Part shown: piece by piece, positions 51,393 to 60,715 of the stretch
How positions within the stretch are numbered: the first letter of the stretch is position 1
Layout of the letters: every line of letters starts with the position of its first letter
DNA from: Methylotenera_A sp040079935
Lineage (GTDB): Bacteria > Pseudomonadota > Gammaproteobacteria > Burkholderiales > Methylophilaceae
Assembly (NCBI GenBank): GCA_040079935.1
Contig: JBEBJI010000001.1
Span: 62,001 to 126,000, forward strand
DNA length: 64,000 nt
Direction of reading: 5' to 3'
Notes under the pieces: model-generated
The model's input: only the letters and a program-made list of their open reading frames with translations
Databases searched by the model: none
Told to the model about the DNA's origin: nothing
Made by a program: the position numbers and the translations under genes

Positions 51393-53411
51393 TTAGGCGG
51401 CCGGCGAACTTGTATTTAAAAAAGACATGTCGGGCATTCTTAATGTTTTAGCTAGATCCGCATCCTGTTTTTCTTTTGCTGTTTTAGCTTTTACTGCAGG
51501 CTGCATGGCTTTTACCAAATGTAGTAGCATAGTATCTAAGGCCTGACTTTCTTTGGCAATCAAGGCGTATTCGTGTTCTAAAATGGCTAGCTGCGCATCT
51601 AAGGCGGTAGCGCTGGCTCTAGCTTCCATTAAGTTTTTCGCACGCGCATCTAAAACGGCTTTATGTTCGGCAATTTGTGATTTAAGCGTGCCTAATACAT
51701 CGTGTAACCAGCGTTCACAATCTTTTCCAGCGAATTCAAATATTTTGTGTGCTTGGGCGCCTAGGCCTAAAAAGAACTTACGAATTAAGAAGTGTTTTTC
51801 AGTTAGAACGTTGATAGGGTCGCTACAAAAATCATCGGTGATTTTTTCTAATGCTTTCATATCAGCAAGAAACTTTGACATATCCAGCGCTGGCGGGTCG
51901 AATAAATCAAAACCATGTTTAGTTTCAAACACATTATAAATGTTTTCTACTAGCCTTTTAATGGTCTTGCTTTCTTTAATGGCTTGTCCAGCCAACTGAT
52001 TGGCTTGCTTCATCAAATTGCGCATACCTTTGTTTAAGCCAACGGTTGTCCAGCTATCGCCCATTTCTTGGCGGCTTGCAGCCAAAGTGGCATCTAAATA
52101 TTCAATGCTTAAATACCGTAGCAATTGTTTGCCAATGTGGCTAATTTTTTCACTGGCTTGATTAAAACTCACAATCGATGCCTCGTAGCGTTTTTTATCT
52201 GTAATAACTTTGGCTAAGGCTTGCTTGGCGGCATCGGCTTTTAAGCCTTTAAAGGCGCGCAACTCAAGCACTTGCTGGCGTAGACCAGTCAAGTGCTGCT
52301 GCATCAATTTACGCGAGCTTTTCACCATTTCACTGCATTCTTTAATCACTGTTCTGCCTAAAATTTCGTGTTTGGCCTGAACAATTTGGTTGCCAAAAAT
52401 AGTTTCCAATTCAACAATCCCACTTTGTTGCATCAGTGCTGCATTTTTCTTAATCTTACCAAGCAAGGCTTTTTGCGCAGAAATGGCAAATACGCTTTCT
52501 GGCGCAATATTTAGCTGATGCGCGGTAATATTGATTCGCTTTTCAATCTCATTTGCCATTTTTTGTGTGGGTTTTAGGTGGTCCCACAACATATCAATTT
52601 TATTCAGCAAAGCCAATTTGTACTTAGCGCGACCCTTAATATAGTCGTTCCAAATTTGCATGTCTGGTTGTGTAATGCCAGTGTCAGTGCCAGTTACAAA
52701 CAACACCGCATGTGCGCTAGAGATAATATTCAGCGTGAGTTCTGGCTCAGCGTCTAAAGCGCTAAGGCCAGGCGTATCAATCACTACCAAGCCATTTTTT
52801 AAGAGCGGGTGTGGATAATTGATAATGGCATGACGCCATGCGGGGATTTTAATTTTGCCTGTTGTAGCTAACGCATGTTCCATATTGGCATCAAGAGGGT
52901 CATACAAGCCAATTGCGTCAGCCTCGTCCTGTGACACTTCTTTTTGCTCGATGAGCTTGAGAAGAGTTTCTCTTAACTCGTTATGAGAATCAATGTTGAG
53001 CTTAAATTTATCCCAAACTTTGGGCGTGGTTTTTAAGTAGGTGAGCGAATCGTTACTAGCGCGCGTGGCAGTGGGTAGCAACCTGATGCTGGGTTCTTCG
53101 CGAGCATCCCACAGAATCTCAACTGGGCACATACTAGCGCGATCAGAGTCGCTAGGAAGAAAGCGCGGGTTAGAATCTGTAAAAAATAGCGCGTTGATGG
53201 TTTCAGTTTTGCCACGCGAGGATTCCGCTAAAAATGCTATCACAATTTGATCGCGTTTCAGCGCTTCTAATATATCGTATAGGCGCAACTCTCGAACCGA
53301 ATCAGAGTATGGACTCGCCGCAAGCCAATCACGATAATTTGAGATGGTTTTGGTTAGGCTGACTCGCCACTCTTGGTATTCGGTGACTTTGGATTGTAGA
53401 GTGTCGCTCAT
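51393..53411 (-). CDS. dynamin-like large GTPase with variant P-loop
   Basis: 672-aa bacterial dynamin-family protein. G domain about 55-310: P-loop AESSRGKT (62-69), where Ala replaces the first Gly of GxxxxGK[ST]; G3 DTPGLSA, G4 NKID. The rest is long helices (coiled-coil likely at about 345-385 and 570-660, with HKAVLDARAKNLMEARASA). Alone in its family here, though many bacterial dynamins come in pairs. Role unknown; membrane remodelling or stress survival is the family guess. Confidence 0.82.
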   Translation of the reverse strand: MSDTLQSKVTEYQEWRVSLTKTISNYRDWLAASPYSDSVRELRLYDILEALKRDQIVIAFLAESSRGKTETINALFFTDSNPRFLPSDSDRASMCPVEILWDAREEPSIRLLPTATRASNDSLTYLKTTPKVWDKFKLNIDSHNELRETLLKLIEQKEVSQDEADAIGLYDPLDANMEHALATTGKIKIPAWRHAIINYPHPLLKNGLVVIDTPGLSALDAEPELTLNIISSAHAVLFVTGTDTGITQPDMQIWNDYIKGRAKYKLALLNKIDMLWDHLKPTQKMANEIEKRINITAHQLNIAPESVFAISAQKALLGKIKKNAALMQQSGIVELETIFGNQIVQAKHEILGRTVIKECSEMVKSSRKLMQQHLTGLRQQVLELRAFKGLKADAAKQALAKVITDKKRYEASIVSFNQASEKISHIGKQLLRYLSIEYLDATLAASRQEMGDSWTTVGLNKGMRNLMKQANQLAGQAIKESKTIKRLVENIYNVFETKHGFDLFDPPALDMSKFLADMKALEKITDDFCSDPINVLTEKHFLIRKFFLGLGAQAHKIFEFAGKDCERWLHDVLGTLKSQIAEHKAVLDARAKNLMEARASATALDAQLAILEHEYALIAKESQALDTMLLHLVKAMQPAVKAKTAKEKQDADLAKTLRMPDMSFLNTSSPAA

Positions 53412-53427
53412 ATTGGCAGTTTAAATT

Positions 53428-54003
53428 TTAAAAAAGTGATAGTAATTGCGTTTCTAGCGTTTTTATCACAGAAACATTTAGCATTTGCAAAAAAATCAGT
53501 GCAACGATGGGAGAAAAATCGATGCCGCTTGCCATCGGTAATATTCGCTGAATTGGTGCCAATATTGGCCTTGTGAGACTGTTGAGCGCACTGGCAATGG
53601 GTGTGTGCGGATTTACCCAGCTTAAAATCACTTGCAACATAATGGCGTAAAAAAACACATCTAGCGTAGTACGCAACACACCTAGAAAGCTCATGCCTAT
53701 TAGGCTAGCCCACGCGGATTGGCCGGCTACACTAAGTGGAAAATCGCGCAACCAAAGCAAACTGAGTTGCAACAAAAATTGCGCAAGAAGCGCTAAAAAT
53801 AAGGTGGATAAATCTATTTTTCCCCAACTTGGGATGATTCTGCGTACGGGCTTTACCGCAAAATCGGTCAGCGAAACTACCATGTAAGCTAGCGGATTAT
53901 TAAATGGTGCTCTGAATAATTGCAACAAAAAACGCAATAAAAACAACATGGTAAGTAAATTAAATATAGTAACAAGTAAAAAATTGAGCGCGCTAGAAAA
54001 CAT
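53428..54003 (-). CDS. yggT: YggT family membrane protein
   Basis: 191-aa protein with two YGGT repeats, each helix-loop-helix: first FLLRFLLQLFRAPFNNPLAY, second VILSWVNPHTPIASALNSLT with RPILAPIQRILP. About four membrane helices. Downstream of proC by 4 bp in the common yggS-proC-yggT operon. Function unsettled; linked to osmotic and cell-envelope processes. Confidence 0.92.
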   Translation of the reverse strand: MFSSALNFLLVTIFNLLTMLFLLRFLLQLFRAPFNNPLAYMVVSLTDFAVKPVRRIIPSWGKIDLSTLFLALLAQFLLQLSLLWLRDFPLSVAGQSAWASLIGMSFLGVLRTTLDVFFYAIMLQVILSWVNPHTPIASALNSLTRPILAPIQRILPMASGIDFSPIVALIFLQMLNVSVIKTLETQLLSLF

Positions 54004-54007
54004 ATAA

Positions 54008-54835
54008 TCAATCCTTCCCTAATCCATCATGCCCAAGTTCTATTCCTAGCGTTTTGGCGCGCTCGCAGGCTTTTTGCGCGGCTAATTGAATGGCTTGCTT
54101 CACTTTTGAGTTTTCTAAACTTAGTAATCCTTGTTCGGTCGTGCCGCCTTTTGAGGTGACCTGTTCACGCAAAGTGGCGATTGGCGTGTCGCTGGCATCA
54201 GCCAACAAACTTGCGCCTTTGAAGGTGGCGATGCTGAGTTGCTTAGCTTGCGCTTCGCTTAAACCTAACTCTAGTGCGGCTTCGTGCAGCGCTTCAATAA
54301 AATAAAATACATAAGCAGGGCCACTGCCAGAAATGGCGGTGACTGCGTCTAATTTTTCTTCACTGTCCAGCCAAAGCGTAGTGCCAGCAGCGCTTAATAC
54401 TTGATCCGCCAGCGCAATTTGCGTTTTACTCACACTTGGTGTGGCATATAAACCTGTCACACCAGCCTGAATTTGCGCGGGCGTGTTGGGCATGGCGCGT
54501 ACGATAGTTTTGTAATTGCTCAGCCAGCGTGACAAATCGTTCAGACGAATGCCTGCGGCGATGGAGATAACAAGCTGATTGTTGAGCAAAGGCGCCAATG
54601 TTTTTGCTAATGCAGGTAGTTGTTGTGGTTTTATTGCCAACACAATTACATCGCAAGCTTGAATATCGGCAAGTTCGGCAGAAGTATTGATGCCAAAGGC
54701 ATGCTCAAGTGCCGCGCGCTTATTAGATTCCAGCTCGATAACGGTAATGTTATGCATTGGGAATTGTTGGCTTTTTAAGCCAGTAATTAGCGCCTGTGCC
54801 ATGTTGCCGCCACCAATAAAGCCTAGTTTCATCAA
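54008..54835 (-). CDS. proC: pyrroline-5-carboxylate reductase
   Basis: Last step of proline synthesis. Rossmann motif LGFIGGGNMAQALI at the N-terminus; AMPNTPAQIQAGVTGLYA; C-terminal signature around SGPAYVFYFIEAL and LREQVTSKGGTTEQGL. Length is 275 aa. Two adjacent ATGs; the first overlaps the yggS stop by 4 bp. Confidence 0.96.
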   Translation of the reverse strand: MMKLGFIGGGNMAQALITGLKSQQFPMHNITVIELESNKRAALEHAFGINTSAELADIQACDVIVLAIKPQQLPALAKTLAPLLNNQLVISIAAGIRLNDLSRWLSNYKTIVRAMPNTPAQIQAGVTGLYATPSVSKTQIALADQVLSAAGTTLWLDSEEKLDAVTAISGSGPAYVFYFIEALHEAALELGLSEAQAKQLSIATFKGASLLADASDTPIATLREQVTSKGGTTEQGLLSLENSKVKQAIQLAAQKACERAKTLGIELGHDGLGKD

Positions 54836-55542
54836 TTATTCTCTTTTAAGTTCGTCTGCTCTGGGTTTCGTAAACCAAAGATGGCGGAACCGATACGCAC
54901 GATAGTAGCACCTTCGTGTATCGCCGCGACGTAATCATCCGACATGCCGATGGATAAAGTATCCAGTTTAAAACCTTGTTGTTGCAGATTTTTAAACGCA
55001 TCGGCGACTATTCTAAATTGCTCACGCTGTTTTGCAAGCTCTTTTGTGGGGGCTGGAATCGCCATTAATCCGCGTAATTTTAAATGCGGCATTTCGGAAA
55101 TCGCCTTTGCAAGCATGGTCTGTGAGGCAATATCCACGCCACTCTTGGAGCCTTCTTCGCTGCTATTTATTTGAATACAAACATTAAGTGGCGCGGCGGA
55201 CGGTGGTCGTGCGTCGTTCAGACGTTGCGCAATTTTTAGTCTATCTACTGAATGTACCCAATCAAAACGTTGCGCAATCAGTTGAGTTTTGTTGCTTTGA
55301 ATTGGGCCAATAAAATGCCACTCAATCGCACAATCTTTTAGCTCATTTTGTTTATTAATCGCCTCTTGCACATAGTTTTCACCAAACGCGTGCTGCCCCG
55401 CTAAATATGCCGCACGCAGCTTTTCTGCAGGCTGCGCCTTACTTACCGCGAGTAGCGCAATTGCATCAGTTCGGTTAGCGGCCGCTTTTACATGCTGGAT
55501 ATTTGCTTGAATTGCTTGCAAGGAATCGTAAATTGTGTCCAT
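54832..55542 (-). CDS. yggS: PLP homeostasis protein YggS
   Basis: Pyridoxal-phosphate-binding protein of the YggS/PLPBP family, no catalytic partner domain. PLP lysine in LLAVSKAQPAEKL; FGENYVQE; WHFIGPIQSNK; GMSDDYVAAIHEGATIVRIG with the phosphate-binding GxSxD-type loop. Length is 236 aa. Divergent from pilT, as in pseudomonads and Neisseria relatives. Confidence 0.94.
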   Translation of the reverse strand: MDTIYDSLQAIQANIQHVKAAANRTDAIALLAVSKAQPAEKLRAAYLAGQHAFGENYVQEAINKQNELKDCAIEWHFIGPIQSNKTQLIAQRFDWVHSVDRLKIAQRLNDARPPSAAPLNVCIQINSSEEGSKSGVDIASQTMLAKAISEMPHLKLRGLMAIPAPTKELAKQREQFRIVADAFKNLQQQGFKLDTLSIGMSDDYVAAIHEGATIVRIGSAIFGLRNPEQTNLKENN

Positions 55543-55635
55543 AATTCAATTATCTAAACAATAAACCTGATGTGGTTTATAACATGTTGCTTAATGAGCG
55601 CATTATAGCAGGAGCTAATTGAATAGGAGCTAGTT

Positions 55636-56679
55636 GTGGATATTTCAGATTTACTCGCCTTTTCGGTAAAGAATAAAGCATCGGATTTGCATTTGTCTGC
55701 GGGCTTGCCGCCGATGATACGCGTGCATGGCGACGTGCGTAAAATTAACGTTCCTACTATGGATCATACGCAAGTGCATGACATGGTGTACGACATCATG
55801 AACGATGGTCAGCGTAAAGTGTATGAAGAAACGCTGGAATGCGATTTCTCGTTTGAAATTCCCAATTTGGCACGCTTCCGTGTCAATGCGTTTAACCATA
55901 ATCGCGGCTCTGGCGCAGTATTTCGGACGATCCCATCCAAAATTTTAACCTTAGATGATCTCAATTGTCCGCCGATTTTTAAAGAAATTTGTAATACGCC
56001 TCGCGGCATTGTGCTGGTGACGGGGCCGACTGGTTCGGGTAAATCGACTACCTTGGCGGCGATGGTGGATTACATTAACGATAATGAAATGGGTCACATT
56101 TTAACAGTGGAAGACCCGATTGAATTTGTGCATCAATCTAAAAAGTGTTTGATTAATCAGCGCGAAGTTGGGCCGCATACACTATCTTTCCAAAATGCGC
56201 TGAGAAGCGCGCTACGTGAAGACCCTGATGTGATCCTGGTGGGTGAGATGCGCGATTTGGAAACGATTCGCTTGGCTCTTAGCGCTGCAGAAACAGGTCA
56301 CTTAGTATTTGGTACACTACATACTAGTTCGGCCGCTAAAACGGTTGACCGTATTGTCGACGTTTTCCCAGCTGCGGAAAAAGAAATGGTACGTTCTATG
56401 TTATCGGAATCGTTACGTTCGGTGATTTCACAAACTTTGTGTAAAACTAAAGATGAGCAAGGTCGTGTGGCTGCGCATGAAATTATGATTGGTACGCCGG
56501 CGATTCGTAACTTGATTCGCGAAAATAAAGTGGCGCAAATGTATTCAGCGATTCAAACTGGGCAAAATATCGGCATGCAGACGCTGGATCAAAACTTGCA
56601 AGATTTGGTGCGCCGTAACGTGATTTCTGCCAATGAAGCGCGCGGTAAAGCGGCCAATAAAGACTCGATTGTAGGTTGA
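55636..56679 (+). CDS. pilT: type IV pilus retraction ATPase PilT
   Basis: Hexameric motor retracting pili for twitching and DNA uptake. N-terminal PAS-like domain (SDLHLSAGLPPMIRVHG), Walker A GPTGSGKST at 130-138, Asp box and Walker B DPDVILVGEMRD, His box GTLHTSSAAKTVDR; C-terminal AIRNLIRENKVAQMYS retraction motif. Length is 347 aa. GTG start, AGGAG upstream. Confidence 0.96.
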   Translation: MDISDLLAFSVKNKASDLHLSAGLPPMIRVHGDVRKINVPTMDHTQVHDMVYDIMNDGQRKVYEETLECDFSFEIPNLARFRVNAFNHNRGSGAVFRTIPSKILTLDDLNCPPIFKEICNTPRGIVLVTGPTGSGKSTTLAAMVDYINDNEMGHILTVEDPIEFVHQSKKCLINQREVGPHTLSFQNALRSALREDPDVILVGEMRDLETIRLALSAAETGHLVFGTLHTSSAAKTVDRIVDVFPAAEKEMVRSMLSESLRSVISQTLCKTKDEQGRVAAHEIMIGTPAIRNLIRENKVAQMYSAIQTGQNIGMQTLDQNLQDLVRRNVISANEARGKAANKDSIVG

Positions 56680-56690
56680 TTTAAATATGA

Positions 56691-56727
56691 CGCGCTGGAA
56701 GCCCCATGGATATTGCCTTGCAGGGCA
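56691..56727 (-). repeat. 37-bp palindromic element between pilT and pilU
   Basis: CGCGCTGGAAGCC, loop CCATGGATATT, right arm GCCTTGCAGGGCA. The only intergenic copy besides 60716 lying between two co-directional genes; 11 bp after the pilT stop and 33 bp before pilU. Confidence 0.87.
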
Positions 56728-56759
56728 TGTTCTTGTAAGTTAATTATTAGGATGATGTG

Positions 56760-57896
56760 ATGGAAAAAGGTCAGGCCGAAAAGTTTGTATTTGACTTGCT
56801 ACGTTTAATGCTGGGCAAGAAAGCATCCGATATGTTTATCACGTCGGGTTTCCCGCCCGCTATGAAAATTGATGGAAAAATGACACCCATCAGCGCTCAA
56901 GTGCTTTCTGCGCAGCAATCACGCGAAATTGCGCGCTCGATTATGAACGATAAACAAACGGCAGAATTTGATGCGACCAATGAGTGTAACTTTGCGATTG
57001 GCATTCCAGGCGTAGCGCGTTTTCGCGTCAATGCTTTTGTGCAGCGCGGTTCTGTCGGCTTGGTGTTTCGTACCATCACCACAAAAATTCCTAAATTTGA
57101 AGATTTAGGTTTGCCAGAAGTGCTGAAAGATATTGCTATGACCAAGCGCGGTTTGGTGATTTTCGTTGGAGGCACTGGTTCAGGCAAATCAACCTCGCTA
57201 GCGGCGATGGTAGGCTACCGTAACGAAAATAGCTATGGCCATATTATTACTATTGAAGACCCCGTAGAATTTGTGCACGAGCACATCAATTGCATCATTA
57301 CCCAGCGTGAAGTAGGCGTGGATACTGATGGCTGGGGCATAGCGCTTAAAAATACTTTGCGCCAAGCGCCCGATGTGATTTTGATTGGCGAAATTCGCGA
57401 TCGTGAGACGATGGATTATGCCATTGCATTTGCTGAAACAGGCCATTTATGTTTGGCGACATTGCACGCCAACAGTACAAATCAAGCGCTAGATCGCATT
57501 ATTAACTTCTTCCCCGAAGAGCGTCGCCATCAATTGCTGATGGATTTATCATTAAATACACGTGCGTTTATTTCGCAACGATTAATACCTAAATCGGATG
57601 GGGTTGGCCGTGCTGCTGCCATTGAAATTATGATTAACTCACCTTTGATTTCAGATTTAATTTTTAAAGGCGATGTGCACGAAATTAAAGAGATTGTCGG
57701 TCGCTCACGCGAACTCGGCATGCAAACCTTTGACCAAGCTTTGTTTGACTTGCACGAATCTGGCGCGATTAGTTACGAAGAAGCCTTGCGCAATGCAGAT
57801 TCAGTGAATGACCTGCGTTTGAAAATCAAACTGGAAGGTAAAGCCGCACACGATAGAGATAACTCTTCTGGTTTGGATCATTTAGGCATGGTTTAA
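56760..57896 (+). CDS. pilU: PilT paralogue PilU
   Basis: Accessory retraction ATPase acting with PilT. Walker A is VGGTGSGKST, the Gly-Gly-Thr form typical of PilU, with Walker B APDVILIGEIRD and His box ATLHANSTNQALDRI. C-terminal tail (about 345-379) is longer than in PilT. ATG 56760 chosen over GTG one codon earlier. Runs in the same direction as pilT, with a palindrome element between. Confidence 0.95.
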   Translation: MEKGQAEKFVFDLLRLMLGKKASDMFITSGFPPAMKIDGKMTPISAQVLSAQQSREIARSIMNDKQTAEFDATNECNFAIGIPGVARFRVNAFVQRGSVGLVFRTITTKIPKFEDLGLPEVLKDIAMTKRGLVIFVGGTGSGKSTSLAAMVGYRNENSYGHIITIEDPVEFVHEHINCIITQREVGVDTDGWGIALKNTLRQAPDVILIGEIRDRETMDYAIAFAETGHLCLATLHANSTNQALDRIINFFPEERRHQLLMDLSLNTRAFISQRLIPKSDGVGRAAAIEIMINSPLISDLIFKGDVHEIKEIVGRSRELGMQTFDQALFDLHESGAISYEEALRNADSVNDLRLKIKLEGKAAHDRDNSSGLDHLGMV

Positions 57897-57911
57897 AACC
57901 CAGTTAGGAAT

Positions 57912-57943
57912 AAAAAAGCCGATGAAATTCATCGGCTTTTTTA
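57912..57943. terminator. terminator between pilU and the OmpA-like gene
   Basis: Perfect stem AAAAAAGCCGATGAA / TTCATCGGCTTTTTT with almost no loop; ends both convergent transcripts. Confidence 0.9.
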
Positions 57944-57957
57944 TTGAGAAAAATTGA

Positions 57958-58731
57958 CTACTCTACAGATACTTCTACGCGTCTTGCTTCGTTCAAATCG
58001 CCGCCGCCATCTACACTTTCAGGCTTGCGTAATTCTATTCTCATCACATCAATACCTGCTGTAATAAGCGCAGCATGCACTGCTTTAGCACGGTTGTATG
58101 CAAGATCTTCGTTTACCTTTTGGTTGCCACGCGGATCATGAAAGCCAGATATTACGGCCTTAGACGCAGGGTTAGCATTCAGCCACTCGATAATGGGTGC
58201 TAAAGTTGCATCAGCATCGGCCTGCAATGCAGTTTTACCAGTATCAAAGTAAAATTTAGCAGCTGGCGGGGGCGCCATTGCGACTGGTTCAGCAGCCTTT
58301 ACCATAATCTGGTTATCTACAGTTACGCTAGGGCCAAAGAACACTTGTGCATCAACGCCTTTTTGTTCCCTAATTGCTTCAGTATCCACAGCACCCCTAA
58401 GCACAACGTCTTTGTCATCACCTTGTGCTTGCAGCGCATCGCCGCCTGCTAACAGTGCTTTTAAAGCGTCAGATTGGCTGAACCAGCCAACATTTGCACT
58501 ATCACCATTGCTGGTAAAGTCGTTGGCTGTGGCACTAAAGCCAAACGCTTCTGTGACGGTAGCTGACTCTATTGGCATTGCGCCTTCAACTGGCGCAGCT
58601 ACTTCGTCAGATGTACCACAGCATGCGCTAGATGGACCACGCCCTGTGAGCAACATCAGCAGCAATATTAGGGCAAGGATTAGCGCAACTATCCAGCTCC
58701 AGCGAGAGTAACTCGATTGATTGTTATGCAT
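57958..58731 (-). CDS. membrane-anchored OmpA-family (BON-like/OmpA) protein
   Basis: 257 aa. A single N-terminal helix (about 12-32, WSWIVALILALILLLMLLTG) followed by a Cys pair (SSACC), a middle domain of about 100 residues with a duplicated DALKALLAGGDALQ-like pattern and VLRGAVDTEAIREQKGV, as in BON/YiaD-type proteins, then a C-terminal OmpA domain (FYFDTGKTALQADADATLAP; ISGFHDPRGNQKVNEDLAYNR split at the peptidoglycan-binding site). Anchored in the inner membrane. Pairs with the next gene. Confidence 0.82.
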   Translation of the reverse strand: MHNNQSSYSRWSWIVALILALILLLMLLTGRGPSSACCGTSDEVAAPVEGAMPIESATVTEAFGFSATANDFTSNGDSANVGWFSQSDALKALLAGGDALQAQGDDKDVVLRGAVDTEAIREQKGVDAQVFFGPSVTVDNQIMVKAAEPVAMAPPPAAKFYFDTGKTALQADADATLAPIIEWLNANPASKAVISGFHDPRGNQKVNEDLAYNRAKAVHAALITAGIDVMRIELRKPESVDGGGDLNEARRVEVSVE

Positions 58732-58732
58732 A

Positions 58733-59290
58733 TTAGTTACCTTTTATTTTTTTAAGGCCAGCAGAAAGTTTGTCTTGCAACTTTTTAAGCTCTGCCCATT
58801 TATTATCAGCTGCTAATGCTGCTTGCTGCGCCCAAGTGCCTGGGTTGGCAATGCGGAAGCGAGAACCGCCAGCGTCTAAAATTTTGCGCATTTGCGGTAC
58901 GGTAGTTGATGCTAATTGTGCAAAAGTTTTAATGCCCGCATTGTTAAATAATTCATTAATTTTTGGACCTATGCCTTCCACAATAGTCAGGTCGTTTGCA
59001 TTTTTAATAGAAAAGCCCGCTTTTTTCGCTGCGGCTAAGTCGATCACAGATGCTACAGGTGCGGCTGCAGCTTTCGGCGCTGCAGGCGTAGCTTTTACAA
59101 CTGGTGCAGCTGGCACGTCGGCCATTTTGGCTGGCGTCGAAGCTGGGGAAGGTGTGTTAGTCGTGTTGCCGCTACTTGGAGGTGCTTTGCAGCAACATTT
59201 GCACATCCAGCGATTGAGTAACCAGCCTAGCAAAGTGCCAGCTAGAAACCACCAAAAACAACATCCCAAAGAACTTAAAAGTGAACTCAT
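58733..59290 (-). CDS. membrane-anchored helix-hairpin-helix protein
   Basis: 185 aa from ATG 59290, which has GGGGAG upstream (a longer start is disfavoured). N-terminal membrane helix with Trp/Cys (LGCCFWWFLAGTLLGWLLN) then CKCCCK, an Ala/Pro-rich linker and a C-terminal helix-hairpin-helix module (DLTIVEGIGPKINELFNNAG) like those of ribosomal S13/DUF4332-type proteins. One base before the OmpA-like gene; the two share an N-terminal anchor with Cys cluster. Function unknown. Confidence 0.78.
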   Translation of the reverse strand: MSSLLSSLGCCFWWFLAGTLLGWLLNRWMCKCCCKAPPSSGNTTNTPSPASTPAKMADVPAAPVVKATPAAPKAAAAPVASVIDLAAAKKAGFSIKNANDLTIVEGIGPKINELFNNAGIKTFAQLASTTVPQMRKILDAGGSRFRIANPGTWAQQAALAADNKWAELKKLQDKLSAGLKKIKGN

Positions 59291-59407
59291 TTTTACTCCC
59301 CAATAATAATGACTAGTCGAAAAATTGATACTATAAAAAAACAAGAAAAGTAACTATCTGCGTCTTTTGAGAAAACGTCAAGCTTTTAAGCCAATTGCAA
59401 CTAAGCT

Positions 59408-60685
59408 TTAACTTATTTGATAACTGATTTGCCCGTACAACAAGGTGTATTGGACTTTCCCGGCCACTGTTAAGCCTAAAAAAGGCGTATTTTTACCTTG
59501 GCTTTTTAGCTGGCTTGCGTCCACTTTCCACTCAAGGGTTGGGTTGAAAATTGCGATATCGGCATTGGCATTCATACTTAAATGCCCGCCAGCAATAGCT
59601 AATATATTGGCTGGCAAGGCTGTGATTTTTGCAATTGCATCAACCAAACTAGCTTTGTTATCTGCCGCCCACTTCAGTGTCAATGGAAGCAATAATTCTA
59701 AGCCAGTTGCGCCAGCCTCTGCCTCAGCAAATGGTAATAATTTTGCGTCGTCATCTACTGGTGTGTGGTCGCTACAAATGGCATCAATGGTGCCGTCTTT
59801 CAAGCCTTGGCAAAGCGCATTTTTGTCGCGCGATGAACGCAGTGGCGGCTTAAGATTAGCGTGCGTATTGAAGTAACCGATGTCCATATCGGTTAAATGG
59901 CAATGTTGCACGCTCACATCTGCGGTGACTTGAATGCCTATTTTTTTAGCTTGCCGCACTAAATCCACGCCTTCTGCAGTGGATAACCTGCAGAGATGAA
60001 TTTTTGTTTTAGTTTCATGTGCGATGCGCAAAATGTTGGCTATCGCCAAGCCCTCGGCCGCCGCTGGTATGCCTTTTAGACCTAATCGGCTGGCAATTTC
60101 GCCATCATGTGCTACGCCATCTTTGGCTAAATAATAATCTTCCGCACGCAAGAAAATCGTATATCCAAACGTTGTGGCGTATTCAAACGCGCGCCACAAT
60201 ACTTGCGTATCGGTCATCGCTATATCGGCTTGGCTAAAGCCCACGCAACCCGCATCAGTCAGCGCATGCATTTCTGTAAGTAGCTTGCCTTCGAGTTGCC
60301 GCGTCAGCGCGCCCAGCGGATACACATGCGCCAAATTGAGTTGTTTGGCGCGATGTTTCAGCATTTCCACCAGCCCAGGCTCGTCTAATATTGGGCTAGT
60401 ATCGGGCGGGCAGGCGAGGCTGGTAATGCCTCCAGCGGCTGCCGCTAGTAACTCACTTTTTAGATTGGCTTTATGTGCCGAGCCTGGCTCGCGCAATCTC
60501 GCCGACAAATCCACAAAACCTGGCGCGACAATTAAACCCGTGGCATCAATGGTTTGATTCGCTACAAAACCATCGGGAGCTTTACCGATACTGACAATTT
60601 TGCCTGCAGCAATAAACACATCTTGTTTTTTATCGATGCTATTTTTGGGGTCAATTAGGTGACCATTTTTAATATGAATTTTCAA
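59408..60685 (-). CDS. pyrC': dihydroorotase-like protein PyrC', probably inactive
   Basis: 425-aa amidohydrolase-fold protein of the class I dihydroorotase family. The metal motif HxH of DLHxHLREPG is replaced by S61-A-R63 (DLSARLREPG), the later His in the HAED motif is changed (LRAEDYYL), and the DHTP region is CSDHTPVDDD. This is the pattern of PyrC' (PyrX), a non-catalytic partner needed for ATCase assembly. TTG start at 60685 with GGAGG 5 nt upstream; the longer reading into the palindrome is spurious. A true pyrC must be elsewhere. Confidence 0.88.
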   Translation of the reverse strand: MKIHIKNGHLIDPKNSIDKKQDVFIAAGKIVSIGKAPDGFVANQTIDATGLIVAPGFVDLSARLREPGSAHKANLKSELLAAAAGGITSLACPPDTSPILDEPGLVEMLKHRAKQLNLAHVYPLGALTRQLEGKLLTEMHALTDAGCVGFSQADIAMTDTQVLWRAFEYATTFGYTIFLRAEDYYLAKDGVAHDGEIASRLGLKGIPAAAEGLAIANILRIAHETKTKIHLCRLSTAEGVDLVRQAKKIGIQVTADVSVQHCHLTDMDIGYFNTHANLKPPLRSSRDKNALCQGLKDGTIDAICSDHTPVDDDAKLLPFAEAEAGATGLELLLPLTLKWAADNKASLVDAIAKITALPANILAIAGGHLSMNANADIAIFNPTLEWKVDASQLKSQGKNTPFLGLTVAGKVQYTLLYGQISYQIS

Positions 60686-60715
60686 GAAATTCCTCCAAAA
60701 CACACATAAAAAAAC

